From: Cytophagales bacterium
Lineage (GTDB): Bacteria; Bacteroidota; Bacteroidia; Cytophagales; Spirosomataceae
NCBI GenBank assembly: GCA_013298865.1
Contig: JAAFJL010000036.1
Span: 1 to 36,390, forward strand
Direction: 5' to 3'
Length of the DNA: 36,390 nt
Shown here: positions 25,667-33,677 of the stretch, one piece after another
Layout: each line of letters opens with the position of its first letter
Position numbering within the stretch: position 1 is the stretch's first letter
Made by a program: the position numbers and the translations under genes
The notes under the pieces: generated by a model
What the model saw: only the letters and a program-made list of their open reading frames with translations
What the model was told of the DNA's origin: nothing
Databases searched by the model: none

Positions 25667-26275
25667 ATGAAAAAGTTATCAATTATCATTATTACCATGT
25701 TTATTTCAACACAAAACTTTGCACAATCTATGCTCACGACATCTGAAAGAAAATTTGTAGCAGAATACCTGCAACAAACCAAACAGGATTTTTTGAAAGC
25801 CATCAAAGGCTTGACACCAGAACAATTGAAGTTCAAAACTGGCGAGGGAGAATGGAGTATTGCGGATTGTGTCGAACACATCACTGTATCAGAAATAGGG
25901 ATATTTTCATTGAGTCAGAAGCAATTAGAACTGCCCTCGGACGTAGCGAAAAGGAAAGAAATCAAAGTAGATGAAAAGACTATCGTGAACAGATTGGCGA
26001 ACAGAAATTCAAAGGCAAAATCTCCAGAAGTTTTGAAGCCGACGGGGAAATTTCCAAGCCTTGAAATAGCAGAACAAGCATTTACCAAGCAAAGGGACAG
26101 CTGTATTACCTACGTGAATACAACAAATGCAGACTTACATTTTCATTATTGGCAGCACCCCGCTACGGGAACGATTGATATTTATCAAATGATTATTTTG
26201 ATGGCAGCTCATAGCAAAAGGCATACTTTACAGATTGAAGAAATAAAATCAAATTCCAATTTTCCGAAAATGTAA
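25667..26275 (+). CDS. Secreted DinB-like four-helix protein
   Basis: The ATG at 25667 gives 202 residues with a clear signal peptide (MKKLSIIIITMFISTQNFAQS). The longer frame from 25529 has no leader and runs through an intergenic repeat, so it was not used. The mature part is a DinB fold: GEGEWSIADCVEHITVSE near residues 55-72 and AAHSKRHTLQIEEI near the C-terminus supply histidines for the usual His3 metal site. Family members include metal-dependent thiol transferases and DNA-damage-induced proteins of unknown role. A periplasmic location is less usual. Whether it protects against, or acts on, the locus product is unknown. Confidence 0.8.
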   Translation: MKKLSIIIITMFISTQNFAQSMLTTSERKFVAEYLQQTKQDFLKAIKGLTPEQLKFKTGEGEWSIADCVEHITVSEIGIFSLSQKQLELPSDVAKRKEIKVDEKTIVNRLANRNSKAKSPEVLKPTGKFPSLEIAEQAFTKQRDSCITYVNTTNADLHFHYWQHPATGTIDIYQMIILMAAHSKRHTLQIEEIKSNSNFPKM

Positions 26276-26321
26276 TTCAGTGCCGATTTCTTTAAATTCT
26301 CTTAATACTAAAATATGAATC

Positions 26322-28685
26322 ATGATGAAAAACTGGATACTAACTGTGTTAATTATCCTACAAGGGTTTTTAGCATTCTCCCAAAATACTCAGACCATCA
26401 GAGGAAAAGCCGAAGATGAAATAACACATAATCCGATTCCTGGGGTAAATATTATGATAGTCGGAACGAACATCGGAACTTCAACTGATGTGAATGGAAA
26501 TTTCAGAATTCCAAATGTTCCCGTGGGCAGACAAACCATTAAAATTACATCGGTAGGTTATCAGCCTCAGCAAATGAAAGATGTTGTCATTACGGCAGGA
26601 AAGGAATTTATTGTGAATATGATTCTGATTGAAGACATCAAACAATTGGATGAAATTGAGGTGAAATTCGATAGAAAAAATGATAAAGCACTGACAGCCA
26701 ATGAAATGTCTTTGATTTCTTCGAGGGCATTTAATAGTCAGGACACGAAAAAGTTTGCGGGTGCATTGGGCGACCCCGCCCGTATGGTTGCCAATTATGC
26801 AGGAGTTGTGGGGGCAAATGATTCTCGGAATGACATCGTTGTTCGGGGAAATTCTCCCTTGGGTAGTCTTTGGCAATTAGAAGGAATCAACATTCCCAAC
26901 CCCAATCACTTCGGAACTTTGGTAAGTACAGGCGGTCCAGTTAGCATGCTCAATAACAATAATATCGACAAATCAGATTTCCTGACAGGGGCTTTTACTG
27001 CCCAATATGGCAATGCAACTTCCAGCGTTTTTGATATTAGTTTGAGAAATGGTAATGATGAAAAGCGAGAAATGGTAATCCAGACTGGCGTAAACGGTTT
27101 AGAAATTGGTGCTGAAGGTCCAATTGCCAAAGATTCCAAATCTTCCTACATCGTCAACTTTAGGTATTCTACTTTAGCACTTTTCAAGAAATTAGGGGTT
27201 GATGTTGGTACAGGCGGAGGTTTGCCAATTTACCAAGATTTGAATTTTAAGCTCAATTTTGTGCTGAGCAATAAAGCTAACTTAACCGTTTTTGGTTTAG
27301 CAGGAAACAGCAAAGTGGACTTCTTGGGCGACAATGTTGACACCACCAAGAGAGGGCTTTTCTTGGGCGATGAAAATGCCAATACTTTAGTTAGATTCAG
27401 ACCTTTTATTGGTGGAATTGGCTACTCGTATAAGATTTCTAAAAAGGTAAATACAAAACTTACCTTTGGTTACAGCAAAACTTATCAATCATTACAAGGA
27501 GATTCGATAAGTTTGGTTGACAGAAGAAAGGTATTTCCGAATAGAGAAGGTAAGTTAGAGACTCAGAAGTTTACCTTAGACTGGAAACTGAATTATAAAA
27601 TTGATGCTCAGAATGCTCTTTCTGTTGGGGCAAATATAGACTTTATAGATTTTGATTTGTACAACAAACGATTCTATAAAACATCTGAAAAAACCTTTAT
27701 TGATAGCAAGGATAACACAGCATTGATTCAGGGATTTACACAATGGAAGCATCGTTTTAGCAATAAATTAACTGCTGTTGCTGGTGTTCACTTTCAGAAT
27801 CTTGTGTTGAATGGTAGTACTGCCGTAGAGCCGAGGTTTGCGATGAGTTATCAAGCAAATTCATCCAACGCATTTACCGTAGGATACGGGCTTCATAACC
27901 AAATGCAAAATATTACAACTTATTTTATCCCGACAAAGGGTAAAACTGGACCTGTATTGACTAACCGAGATTTAGGGTTCACTAAAAGTCAGCATTTCAT
28001 CTTGGGCTACGAAAAAAATATCACAGACAACCTTCGTTTGAAAGTAGAAACTTATCACCAAAGTCTCTCTAATGTTCCTGTCGAAACTCGTTCAAGTGCT
28101 TATTCTGTCTTGAATTCTGGAGCAACTTTTATTGCCTTCGAGAATGACAGTTTGGTCAATAAAGGCACAGGGACAAACTATGGTTTAGAGTTAACCTTAG
28201 AGAGATTTTTTGACAAAGGACTCTATTTTCTCGTAACTGCCTCTGTTTTTGATGCCAGCTATAAAGGAAGCGACGGCATACAACGGAATACGACTTTCAA
28301 CAATAAATATGCGGTAAATATCTTAGCGGGCAAGGAAATAAAGATAGGCAAAAACAAAATATTCAGTTTCAATTTTAAAATGTCTTCGTCTGGTGGTAAA
28401 TATCTTACGCCCCTTGATTTAAAGAATTCACAGATTCAGAAAGAAGCAGTTTATGATGAATCAAGGGCGTTCTCTGAACAACAAACGGGCTATTTCAGGA
28501 TTGATGTAAAACCGTCTTTCAGAAAAGAATATGCAAAAAGTACATTTGAACTATCGGTAGATTTACAAAATGTTACTAATAGTAAAAATGTATTCCTCCA
28601 GTCGTACAACCCAAGAATAAATGCAGTAACGACGGAATACCAGCAGAAGTTTTTCCCAGTACCAAGTGTAAGATATACTTTTTAG
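26322..28685 (+). CDS. TonB-dependent receptor with carboxypeptidase-regulatory-like domain
   Basis: A 787-residue outer-membrane receptor: signal peptide to about 21, a CarboxypepD_reg-like beta-sandwich (about 22-110, VNIMIVGTNIGTSTDVNGNFRI), a plug domain (about 115-250, with NDIVVRGNSPLGSLWQLEGINIPNPNHFG shortened here), and a 22-strand-type barrel ending FFPVPSVRYTF with terminal Phe. No SusD-like partner follows, so it is not a glycan SusCD pair. It would import an iron chelate or other large ligand with TonB energy, or re-import or export a product. Two adjacent ATGs exist (26322, 26325). The phosphopantetheinyl transferase starts 5 nt after its stop. Confidence 0.92.
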   Translation: MMKNWILTVLIILQGFLAFSQNTQTIRGKAEDEITHNPIPGVNIMIVGTNIGTSTDVNGNFRIPNVPVGRQTIKITSVGYQPQQMKDVVITAGKEFIVNMILIEDIKQLDEIEVKFDRKNDKALTANEMSLISSRAFNSQDTKKFAGALGDPARMVANYAGVVGANDSRNDIVVRGNSPLGSLWQLEGINIPNPNHFGTLVSTGGPVSMLNNNNIDKSDFLTGAFTAQYGNATSSVFDISLRNGNDEKREMVIQTGVNGLEIGAEGPIAKDSKSSYIVNFRYSTLALFKKLGVDVGTGGGLPIYQDLNFKLNFVLSNKANLTVFGLAGNSKVDFLGDNVDTTKRGLFLGDENANTLVRFRPFIGGIGYSYKISKKVNTKLTFGYSKTYQSLQGDSISLVDRRKVFPNREGKLETQKFTLDWKLNYKIDAQNALSVGANIDFIDFDLYNKRFYKTSEKTFIDSKDNTALIQGFTQWKHRFSNKLTAVAGVHFQNLVLNGSTAVEPRFAMSYQANSSNAFTVGYGLHNQMQNITTYFIPTKGKTGPVLTNRDLGFTKSQHFILGYEKNITDNLRLKVETYHQSLSNVPVETRSSAYSVLNSGATFIAFENDSLVNKGTGTNYGLELTLERFFDKGLYFLVTASVFDASYKGSDGIQRNTTFNNKYAVNILAGKEIKIGKNKIFSFNFKMSSSGGKYLTPLDLKNSQIQKEAVYDESRAFSEQQTGYFRIDVKPSFRKEYAKSTFELSVDLQNVTNSKNVFLQSYNPRINAVTTEYQQKFFPVPSVRYTF

Positions 28686-28690
28686 GAACA

Positions 28691-29338
28691 GTGAAATCGA
28701 ATCAAGTTTATATTTATTTCTGTTATGTTAATTACCCAGTATCAGAAGATTTTTTCCTTAGTTATTATACATCGCTTCCAGAATTTATCCGTGTTAAGAC
28801 AGATAGTTTTCTGAAAATAGAGGACAAAATAAAAAGCATACTGGGTAAACATCTACTGCTACATGGGTTCGAGAAAATGGGGATTGAGAAACAAAACATA
28901 GAAACCTTTGATTATCAGGACAATAGCAGACCGTATCTAAAAAAACCAGCAAGTTTGGATTTTAACATTTCTCATTCTGATTCATTGATTATTTGTGCTT
29001 TGAGTAACGACACACAAGTAGGAATAGACATAGAAAAAAATGTAGAGAAAGATTTGTCAATTTTCAGGAATCAACTCTCTGTGAATCAATGGGAAACGAT
29101 TGAAGAAACGATAAATCCGACAGCCCTTTTCTTTCAGTATTGGGTACAAAAAGAATCTCTCATAAAAGCTTGTAATGCTGACATTCCTTTTGGCGAAATT
29201 GAATTTCAGTACAATAGGGCTACTATCAACAGAAAAACTTGGTACTTGAATACCATCAATATTGACTCAGATTATTCGTGTTGTTTAGCAACTAACTTCA
29301 AAGCTGATATTTCAATTGAAGAGGTTTTATTTACTTAA
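28691..29338 (+). CDS. Sfp-type 4'-phosphopantetheinyl transferase (GTG start)
   Basis: This 215-residue enzyme moves phosphopantetheine from CoA to a carrier-protein serine, turning apo-ACP into holo-ACP. Motifs: FNISHSDS (91-98), VGIDIE (110-115, D113 and E115 for Mg) and WVQKESLIKA (151-160, with K154, E155). They are the classic P1-P3 motifs of Sfp/AcpT-like enzymes. Its probable substrate is Ser979 of the enediyne-type PKS, which lacks the built-in transferase domain usual for this PKS class. The start is GTG at 28691, 5 nt after the receptor stop, so it is cotranscribed with it. Confidence 0.92.
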   Translation: MKSNQVYIYFCYVNYPVSEDFFLSYYTSLPEFIRVKTDSFLKIEDKIKSILGKHLLLHGFEKMGIEKQNIETFDYQDNSRPYLKKPASLDFNISHSDSLIICALSNDTQVGIDIEKNVEKDLSIFRNQLSVNQWETIEETINPTALFFQYWVQKESLIKACNADIPFGEIEFQYNRATINRKTWYLNTINIDSDYSCCLATNFKADISIEEVLFT

Positions 29339-29776
29339 TTGGTTGTCGACAATTTTTGTGGTAGGGGCGAGCAAATGTTGCCCAATAACATTCGTCCTCC
29401 CTCATATGAATACCGTTGACGAATGCTATTCGTCCCTACGTTAGTCATTCCACAAAAATTGTCAGTAAACCTCAATCGTGTTACTGTTAATATCTATCTA
29501 TTTGATTATCAGGTAGATAAATCAAATACAAATACAATTAACAATCTCTATAATCGTATTTAATTACCCATTTTCTGCATTTCTGAATTCGTCTAACTAA
29601 TCAATCGAGATTAGTACTTTGATGAATGTACTTTACTTTTCCAAAACCATCAATTTTCTCAAATCAGTATCTTGCTCATTTGGCGTTTGTTACGCTTCAA
29701 ATGGGATGAAAATCTATTGCCTTTTCAAAGTCAATGATTAGTTTATTTTAAACAACAAAAACCAATTACAATTTCT
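29339..29776. other. 438-bp intergenic region between transferase and first barrel gene
   Basis: The left 125 bases hold the foldback element listed next. The rest is AT-rich. An imperfect hairpin (catttg...caaatg, about 29678-29703) lies roughly 75 bp before the barrel gene and could be an operator. No open frame or TAnnTTTG promoter was found. The barrel/haloperoxidase modules may have their own promoter here. Confidence 0.45.
29348..29463. mobile_element. 116-bp foldback (MITE-like) element
   Basis: Perfect 14-bp terminal inverted repeats, gacaatttttgtgg (29348-29361) and ccacaaaaattgtc (29450-29463), are continued inward by the near-perfect pair gtaggggcga (29361-29370) and tcgtccctac (29430-29439). 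The interior also repeats attcgtcc. There is no coding capacity. The motif GTAGGGGCGA is common in interspersed palindromic repeats of several bacteria, from memory. It follows the transferase stop closely and could also serve as a terminator. Confidence 0.6.
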
Positions 29777-30670
29777 ATGAAAACGATTATCAAAACGATA
29801 GCCTTTTTGGTTATTACCGCCAAATCAGCGTTTGGACAAATGCCCAACGATGCTCTTTACACACCCAAAAACTCGGCTTGGGCAGTGGTTTCATACAACA
29901 ATGGACGATGGACTGAATATTGGGAAAATACCAGAAAACGTGATAACCCAAATTTTGGCACACACACCACCCAGACTTTCATGCCGATGCTAAATATCGG
30001 AATTAAGGATAACCTAAACCTTAATGTTAGCCTCCCGTACATCTCTACTTCAACAACTGCCAGTAACTGGATCAATATGCAGGGCTTTCAAGACCTGTCT
30101 GGGTGGTTGAAATATCGGGTTTGGGGAGAAAAAACGGGATTTTCTGTACATACTATTGTGGGTGGTTCAATACCCGTAACTGACTATGTACCAGACTTTC
30201 AGCCAATGTCGATAGGTTTACAATCCAAGACTTTTACAGGAAGACTTTTAGCAAATTATACGCACGTGTCAGGTTTGTACGCAACGGCTTTTGCGAGTTA
30301 CATCTACCGAGACAACATCAAAGTTGATAAGTATTCGTACTCGCTGGATGGGACACTTTATAACACTAACGAAGTTCCAATTCCAAACGCTTTTGATGCT
30401 TCTTTGAAAATTGGATATATCAACAAAAGCCTTCAAGCGGAACTTTTGGTAGAACAACTTTCTGGATTGAGTGGGGACAATGTTCGCAAAAATGATGCTC
30501 CATACCCAACAAATAAAGTGCAAAGTACAACCGTAGGATTTTATGGGAAATATCAACCCAAAAATATCGGATTGAATGCACGAATTACCCAATTAGCTGA
30601 TGGTCTGAACATTGCTCAAACCCTAAATATTTCAGTTGGAGCTATTTATCAATTCAGTTTCATCAAATAG
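29777..30670 (+). CDS. Outer-membrane beta-barrel protein, module 1
   Basis: 297 residues with a signal peptide (to about 20, AFGQM) and alternating polar/hydrophobic strands throughout, ending ISVGAIYQFSFIK. It resembles small outer-membrane channel proteins of the transporter/phenol-degradation MetA type. A clear paralog lies at 32644: both share the WxxxWExTxxRxNxxxGTxTTQ start, LNVxxGLPYISTxxS-type and GGSxPxxxYVxDxxPxxIGxQSK patterns. Each barrel gene is followed by a haloperoxidase-like gene, so barrel and lipoprotein probably act together at the outer membrane. The ligand is unknown. Confidence 0.8.
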   Translation: MKTIIKTIAFLVITAKSAFGQMPNDALYTPKNSAWAVVSYNNGRWTEYWENTRKRDNPNFGTHTTQTFMPMLNIGIKDNLNLNVSLPYISTSTTASNWINMQGFQDLSGWLKYRVWGEKTGFSVHTIVGGSIPVTDYVPDFQPMSIGLQSKTFTGRLLANYTHVSGLYATAFASYIYRDNIKVDKYSYSLDGTLYNTNEVPIPNAFDASLKIGYINKSLQAELLVEQLSGLSGDNVRKNDAPYPTNKVQSTTVGFYGKYQPKNIGLNARITQLADGLNIAQTLNISVGAIYQFSFIK

Positions 30671-30727
30671 GTCTTTCCGTTTTCTTCTAAATACCGTTTT
30701 TATTTTACTCAATAAACATTAACATTT

Positions 30728-32275
30728 ATGAAAATTATTAAGAATATTTCAAAGTCAATCATTTTATTGTTTGGCTTGTCGCTGACAATTATCTCTTGTG
30801 ATAAAACAATTGTCGAACCTGTCAAAGATGCTTATCGCCCGATTAAGTTAGATGCCAACGCTGGCAACTGGAAAACATACACATTGGAAAGTCCCAACGA
30901 ATTTGCAGTCCCAGTCCCCAAACCTTTCAGCTCGTCTGAATATCAAGCAGAATTAGTTGCCTTGAAAGATGCAGGTAAAAATCTTACAGCTGAAAATAAA
31001 AAAGCCATAGAATATTGGGGTTCAGGAGCGGTTTATCGTTGGCATGAAATCGGGCGTCTTTTGGCTGCACGCTATAATATCGCACCAGAAGCAGATGCCA
31101 ATGGAATCTATCCAATACCTAATATTTTTACTCCACAGTCATATCCAAAATTTCCATTTGCCAGCCCACCGTACTCATCACGTGCTTGTGCGTATTTAGC
31201 GGTTGTGCAATACGATGCTTTAGTTGCCGCATGGAACTATAAATATAAGTACAACAGAAATGCTCCGTATAAATATGATGCAACAGTGCAGACGGCATTA
31301 CCAATGTCAGATTTACCATCGTATCCTTCAGAAGATGCAGTTGTGGCGGCGGCTTCTTTCATGGCGTTATCAACTTTATATCCTTGTGAAGTAGAATTTT
31401 TGACTGCCAAACTTGAAGAATCAAAAAATGCAAGAACTTGGGCAGGGATGAATGTGAAAAGTGATTTGGATGCAGGGGAAGCATTAGGTAAAGCCATTGG
31501 TGCAAAAGTAGTAGATAGAGCCTTGAAAGACGGAATGCTACAGTCGGCAAGTCAGATAAATACTCCTAAATTTATGGCAGATGCTACCAGCAGAGGTGTT
31601 AAAAACATTTGGGTAAGTCAGGAAATTCCTGCTCGTCCGCCAATGTTACCTAATTTTGGATTGTTACCTACTTGGAATTTTGATAGAGCAACATTGAATA
31701 AAATTCGTCCAAAGATGCCTTATGTTGTTGGTTCACCCGAATGGCAAAAAGATTATGACGAATTGGAAGCAATCAATAAAAATCAAACTCGTGAACAAGC
31801 AAGAATCGCTAACTTCTGGAATGATGGTAACGCCAGTTATTCTCCGCCTGGACACTGGAATAAAATTGCAGCAGAGCTTTGCCACGACAATAAATTTAGT
31901 GAAGTTGCCATGGCGAGAACAATGGCATTGGTTGGTACAGCCTTGATGGATGCTGGGATTGGTTGTTGGGAAACAAAGTTTTATTACTTCACGGCTCGCC
32001 CGCAGCAGTTTGGTCTAAAAACCTCAATCGGAACGCCCAATTTTCCTTCTTATACCTCTGGGCATTCGACTTACTCAGCAGCCAGTGCGACAGTTTTGGG
32101 GTATATTTTCCCAAGTAAAAAAGATGAGTTAGAAGCAATGGCTTTAGAAGCATCCAATTCAAGGGTATATGGTTTGATTCACTTTCGGGTTGACTGTGAA
32201 ATGGGTTTGGAACATGGTAAAAAAATTGGACAATATGCCGTAGCCAGAGGTAAAGCGGATGGTTCTGAATTGTAA
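30728..32275 (+). CDS. Vanadium-haloperoxidase/PAP2-superfamily lipoprotein, module 1
   Basis: 515 residues. The lipobox IISC (Cys24) predicts a lipoprotein exposed outside the cytoplasm. The C-terminal domain has the vanadate/phosphate pocket: K417 and R424 (KFYYFTARP), S444-G445-H446 in PSYTSGHS, and R479 with H485 in SRVYGLIHFRVD. Spacings K-7-R and R-6-H equal those of fungal vanadium chloroperoxidase. F439 is five residues before the Ser, where the fungal chloroperoxidase has Phe397 and bromoperoxidases have His. These enzymes oxidise halide with H2O2; an acid-phosphatase activity of the same fold cannot be excluded. A second copy lies at 33678. Confidence 0.87.
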   Translation: MKIIKNISKSIILLFGLSLTIISCDKTIVEPVKDAYRPIKLDANAGNWKTYTLESPNEFAVPVPKPFSSSEYQAELVALKDAGKNLTAENKKAIEYWGSGAVYRWHEIGRLLAARYNIAPEADANGIYPIPNIFTPQSYPKFPFASPPYSSRACAYLAVVQYDALVAAWNYKYKYNRNAPYKYDATVQTALPMSDLPSYPSEDAVVAAASFMALSTLYPCEVEFLTAKLEESKNARTWAGMNVKSDLDAGEALGKAIGAKVVDRALKDGMLQSASQINTPKFMADATSRGVKNIWVSQEIPARPPMLPNFGLLPTWNFDRATLNKIRPKMPYVVGSPEWQKDYDELEAINKNQTREQARIANFWNDGNASYSPPGHWNKIAAELCHDNKFSEVAMARTMALVGTALMDAGIGCWETKFYYFTARPQQFGLKTSIGTPNFPSYTSGHSTYSAASATVLGYIFPSKKDELEAMALEASNSRVYGLIHFRVDCEMGLEHGKKIGQYAVARGKADGSEL

Positions 32276-32643
32276 GATATACAAATAATTTTATCGCAAA
32301 GGCGGGAAGAAGAAAGCTAAGTTTTCGTCTTTCCGCCTTTGCGATTTTAAGTTTTTAATAATATAATTTATAGTTTTTTGAATTCTTTGAGGATTTCCAT
32401 AAAATTGGAATTTATCTTGCTTTATTCTCATGGCTCAAAAATTACACTTGGTTTAAAGAAAGAAAATCTATTCTCATTCAATATTACACAAGTAATTTTA
32501 AGACAAACATTTATTCCTAATTATCGGAAATTTTAATAAATAATTTCCATTTATTAGGAATTTTGAAATTTTATACTTTATTTTGTTTACGAAATATTCG
32601 TATCAATCGAATTTAATGTATCGCATTTTCAATAATTGCTTTG
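32276..32643. other. Intergenic region between the two barrel/haloperoxidase modules
   Basis: A strong hairpin sits just after the first haloperoxidase gene (32293-32345). The remaining ~300 bases are AT-rich with no open frame and no clear TAnnTTTG site. The second module therefore probably has its own, unrecognised promoter. Confidence 0.5.
32293..32345 (+). terminator. Strong hairpin terminator after first haloperoxidase gene
   Basis: The arms atcgcaaaggcgg (32293-32305) and ccgcctttgcgat (32333-32345) pair perfectly over 13 bp, and gaaga/tcttt-type pairing extends them inward. The hairpin is followed by tttaagttttt. It begins 17 nt after the stop and probably ends the first module's transcript. 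Confidence 0.75.
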
Positions 32644-33648
32644 ATGAAAACTTTTACAAAAATTAGCCTACTGGCTTTTCTCTTATTCTTCAATTTTCAC
32701 ATAAAAGCCCAAACGATGACGGACGGGATTTTTATGTCGAAAGGCAGCCTTTGCGGCTCTGTCATGTATTCTAATGACACTTGGAAAAACTTCTGGGAAG
32801 GTACTTTGTACAGAGAAAATAAAAACGTTGGAACACTCACGACCCAAAGTGTAAACTTGATGGTCAACTATGGATTTTCTGATAAATTCAATGTCATTGC
32901 TGGGCTTCCATATATTTCAACCAAAGCATCTGCTGGTACCTCGCACGGTATGGAAGGCGTACAAGATTTAACTTTAGGGTTGAAATACCGCCTTGTTCAA
33001 GCAAAAAATCTTTCTATTATTGGCTTTGCTGGTGGTTCTGTGCCAACCAATAATTACGTGGCTGACTATATGCCTTTTGCGATTGGTTTTCAAAGTAAAA
33101 ATGTATTCGCAAGAGGAATTCTATACTATACTTTACCGCATGATTTAGCCTTTACCTTGAATGGTTCATTTACCCATCGCTCTAATGTAACGATTGACAG
33201 AGAAATGTACTACGCTGGCGACAGAGCCATTTTTAGTAATCAGGTTGCTTTGCCAGATGTGGTAAATATCGGAGCAAAATTTGGTCATTATTCTTTCCGT
33301 TGGCAGTTAGAAGCCACTTTCGACCAACAAACTATGGGACAAACCGTAGGTGGCACAGTGGATATTCGTAGAAACGATGGACCATTTTTTGGCTCACAAT
33401 TTAACTCAACTCGCTTGGGTGTTTTCGGGGCGTATCGTATTCCGAAATTTAAAGATTTACAAGTGATTGGAAGTATAAGTAAGGTTATCTCTGGACGCAA
33501 CGTTGGCGAATCTACAATCATGAGTGTAGGAGTTTCTCAGTTCATTGATTTCTTCAAAAATAAACCAAAAGGTGTGCCTTCTGGTCCAATTTGTCGCCCA
33601 GGTGATGCAAAACACGAGATGAATGAAACCAAAGAGCAAAAGAAATAA
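32644..33648 (+). CDS. Outer-membrane beta-barrel protein, module 2
   Basis: The ATG at 32644 gives 334 residues (a TTG three bases earlier is unlikely). A signal peptide ends near KAQT. It is a paralog of the barrel protein at 29777, with the same order of strand motifs (NDTWKNFWEGTLYRENKNVGT, IAGLPYISTKAS, GGSVPTNNYVADYMPFAIG). The barrel finishes near MSVGVSQFIDFF. About 30 further polar residues (PGDAKHEMNETKEQKK) form a charged tail that the first copy lacks, with two cysteine-proline type residues before it (ICRPG). It precedes the second haloperoxidase gene by 29 nt, repeating the module order. Confidence 0.8.
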   Translation: MKTFTKISLLAFLLFFNFHIKAQTMTDGIFMSKGSLCGSVMYSNDTWKNFWEGTLYRENKNVGTLTTQSVNLMVNYGFSDKFNVIAGLPYISTKASAGTSHGMEGVQDLTLGLKYRLVQAKNLSIIGFAGGSVPTNNYVADYMPFAIGFQSKNVFARGILYYTLPHDLAFTLNGSFTHRSNVTIDREMYYAGDRAIFSNQVALPDVVNIGAKFGHYSFRWQLEATFDQQTMGQTVGGTVDIRRNDGPFFGSQFNSTRLGVFGAYRIPKFKDLQVIGSISKVISGRNVGESTIMSVGVSQFIDFFKNKPKGVPSGPICRPGDAKHEMNETKEQKK

Positions 33649-33677
33649 GACATTAATAATCAGATAATTATAAAGTC

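Noticed and set aside
26322-28685. SusC-type glycan importer
   Set aside because: No SusD-like gene follows, the receptor is shorter than usual SusC proteins, and the context is biosynthetic.
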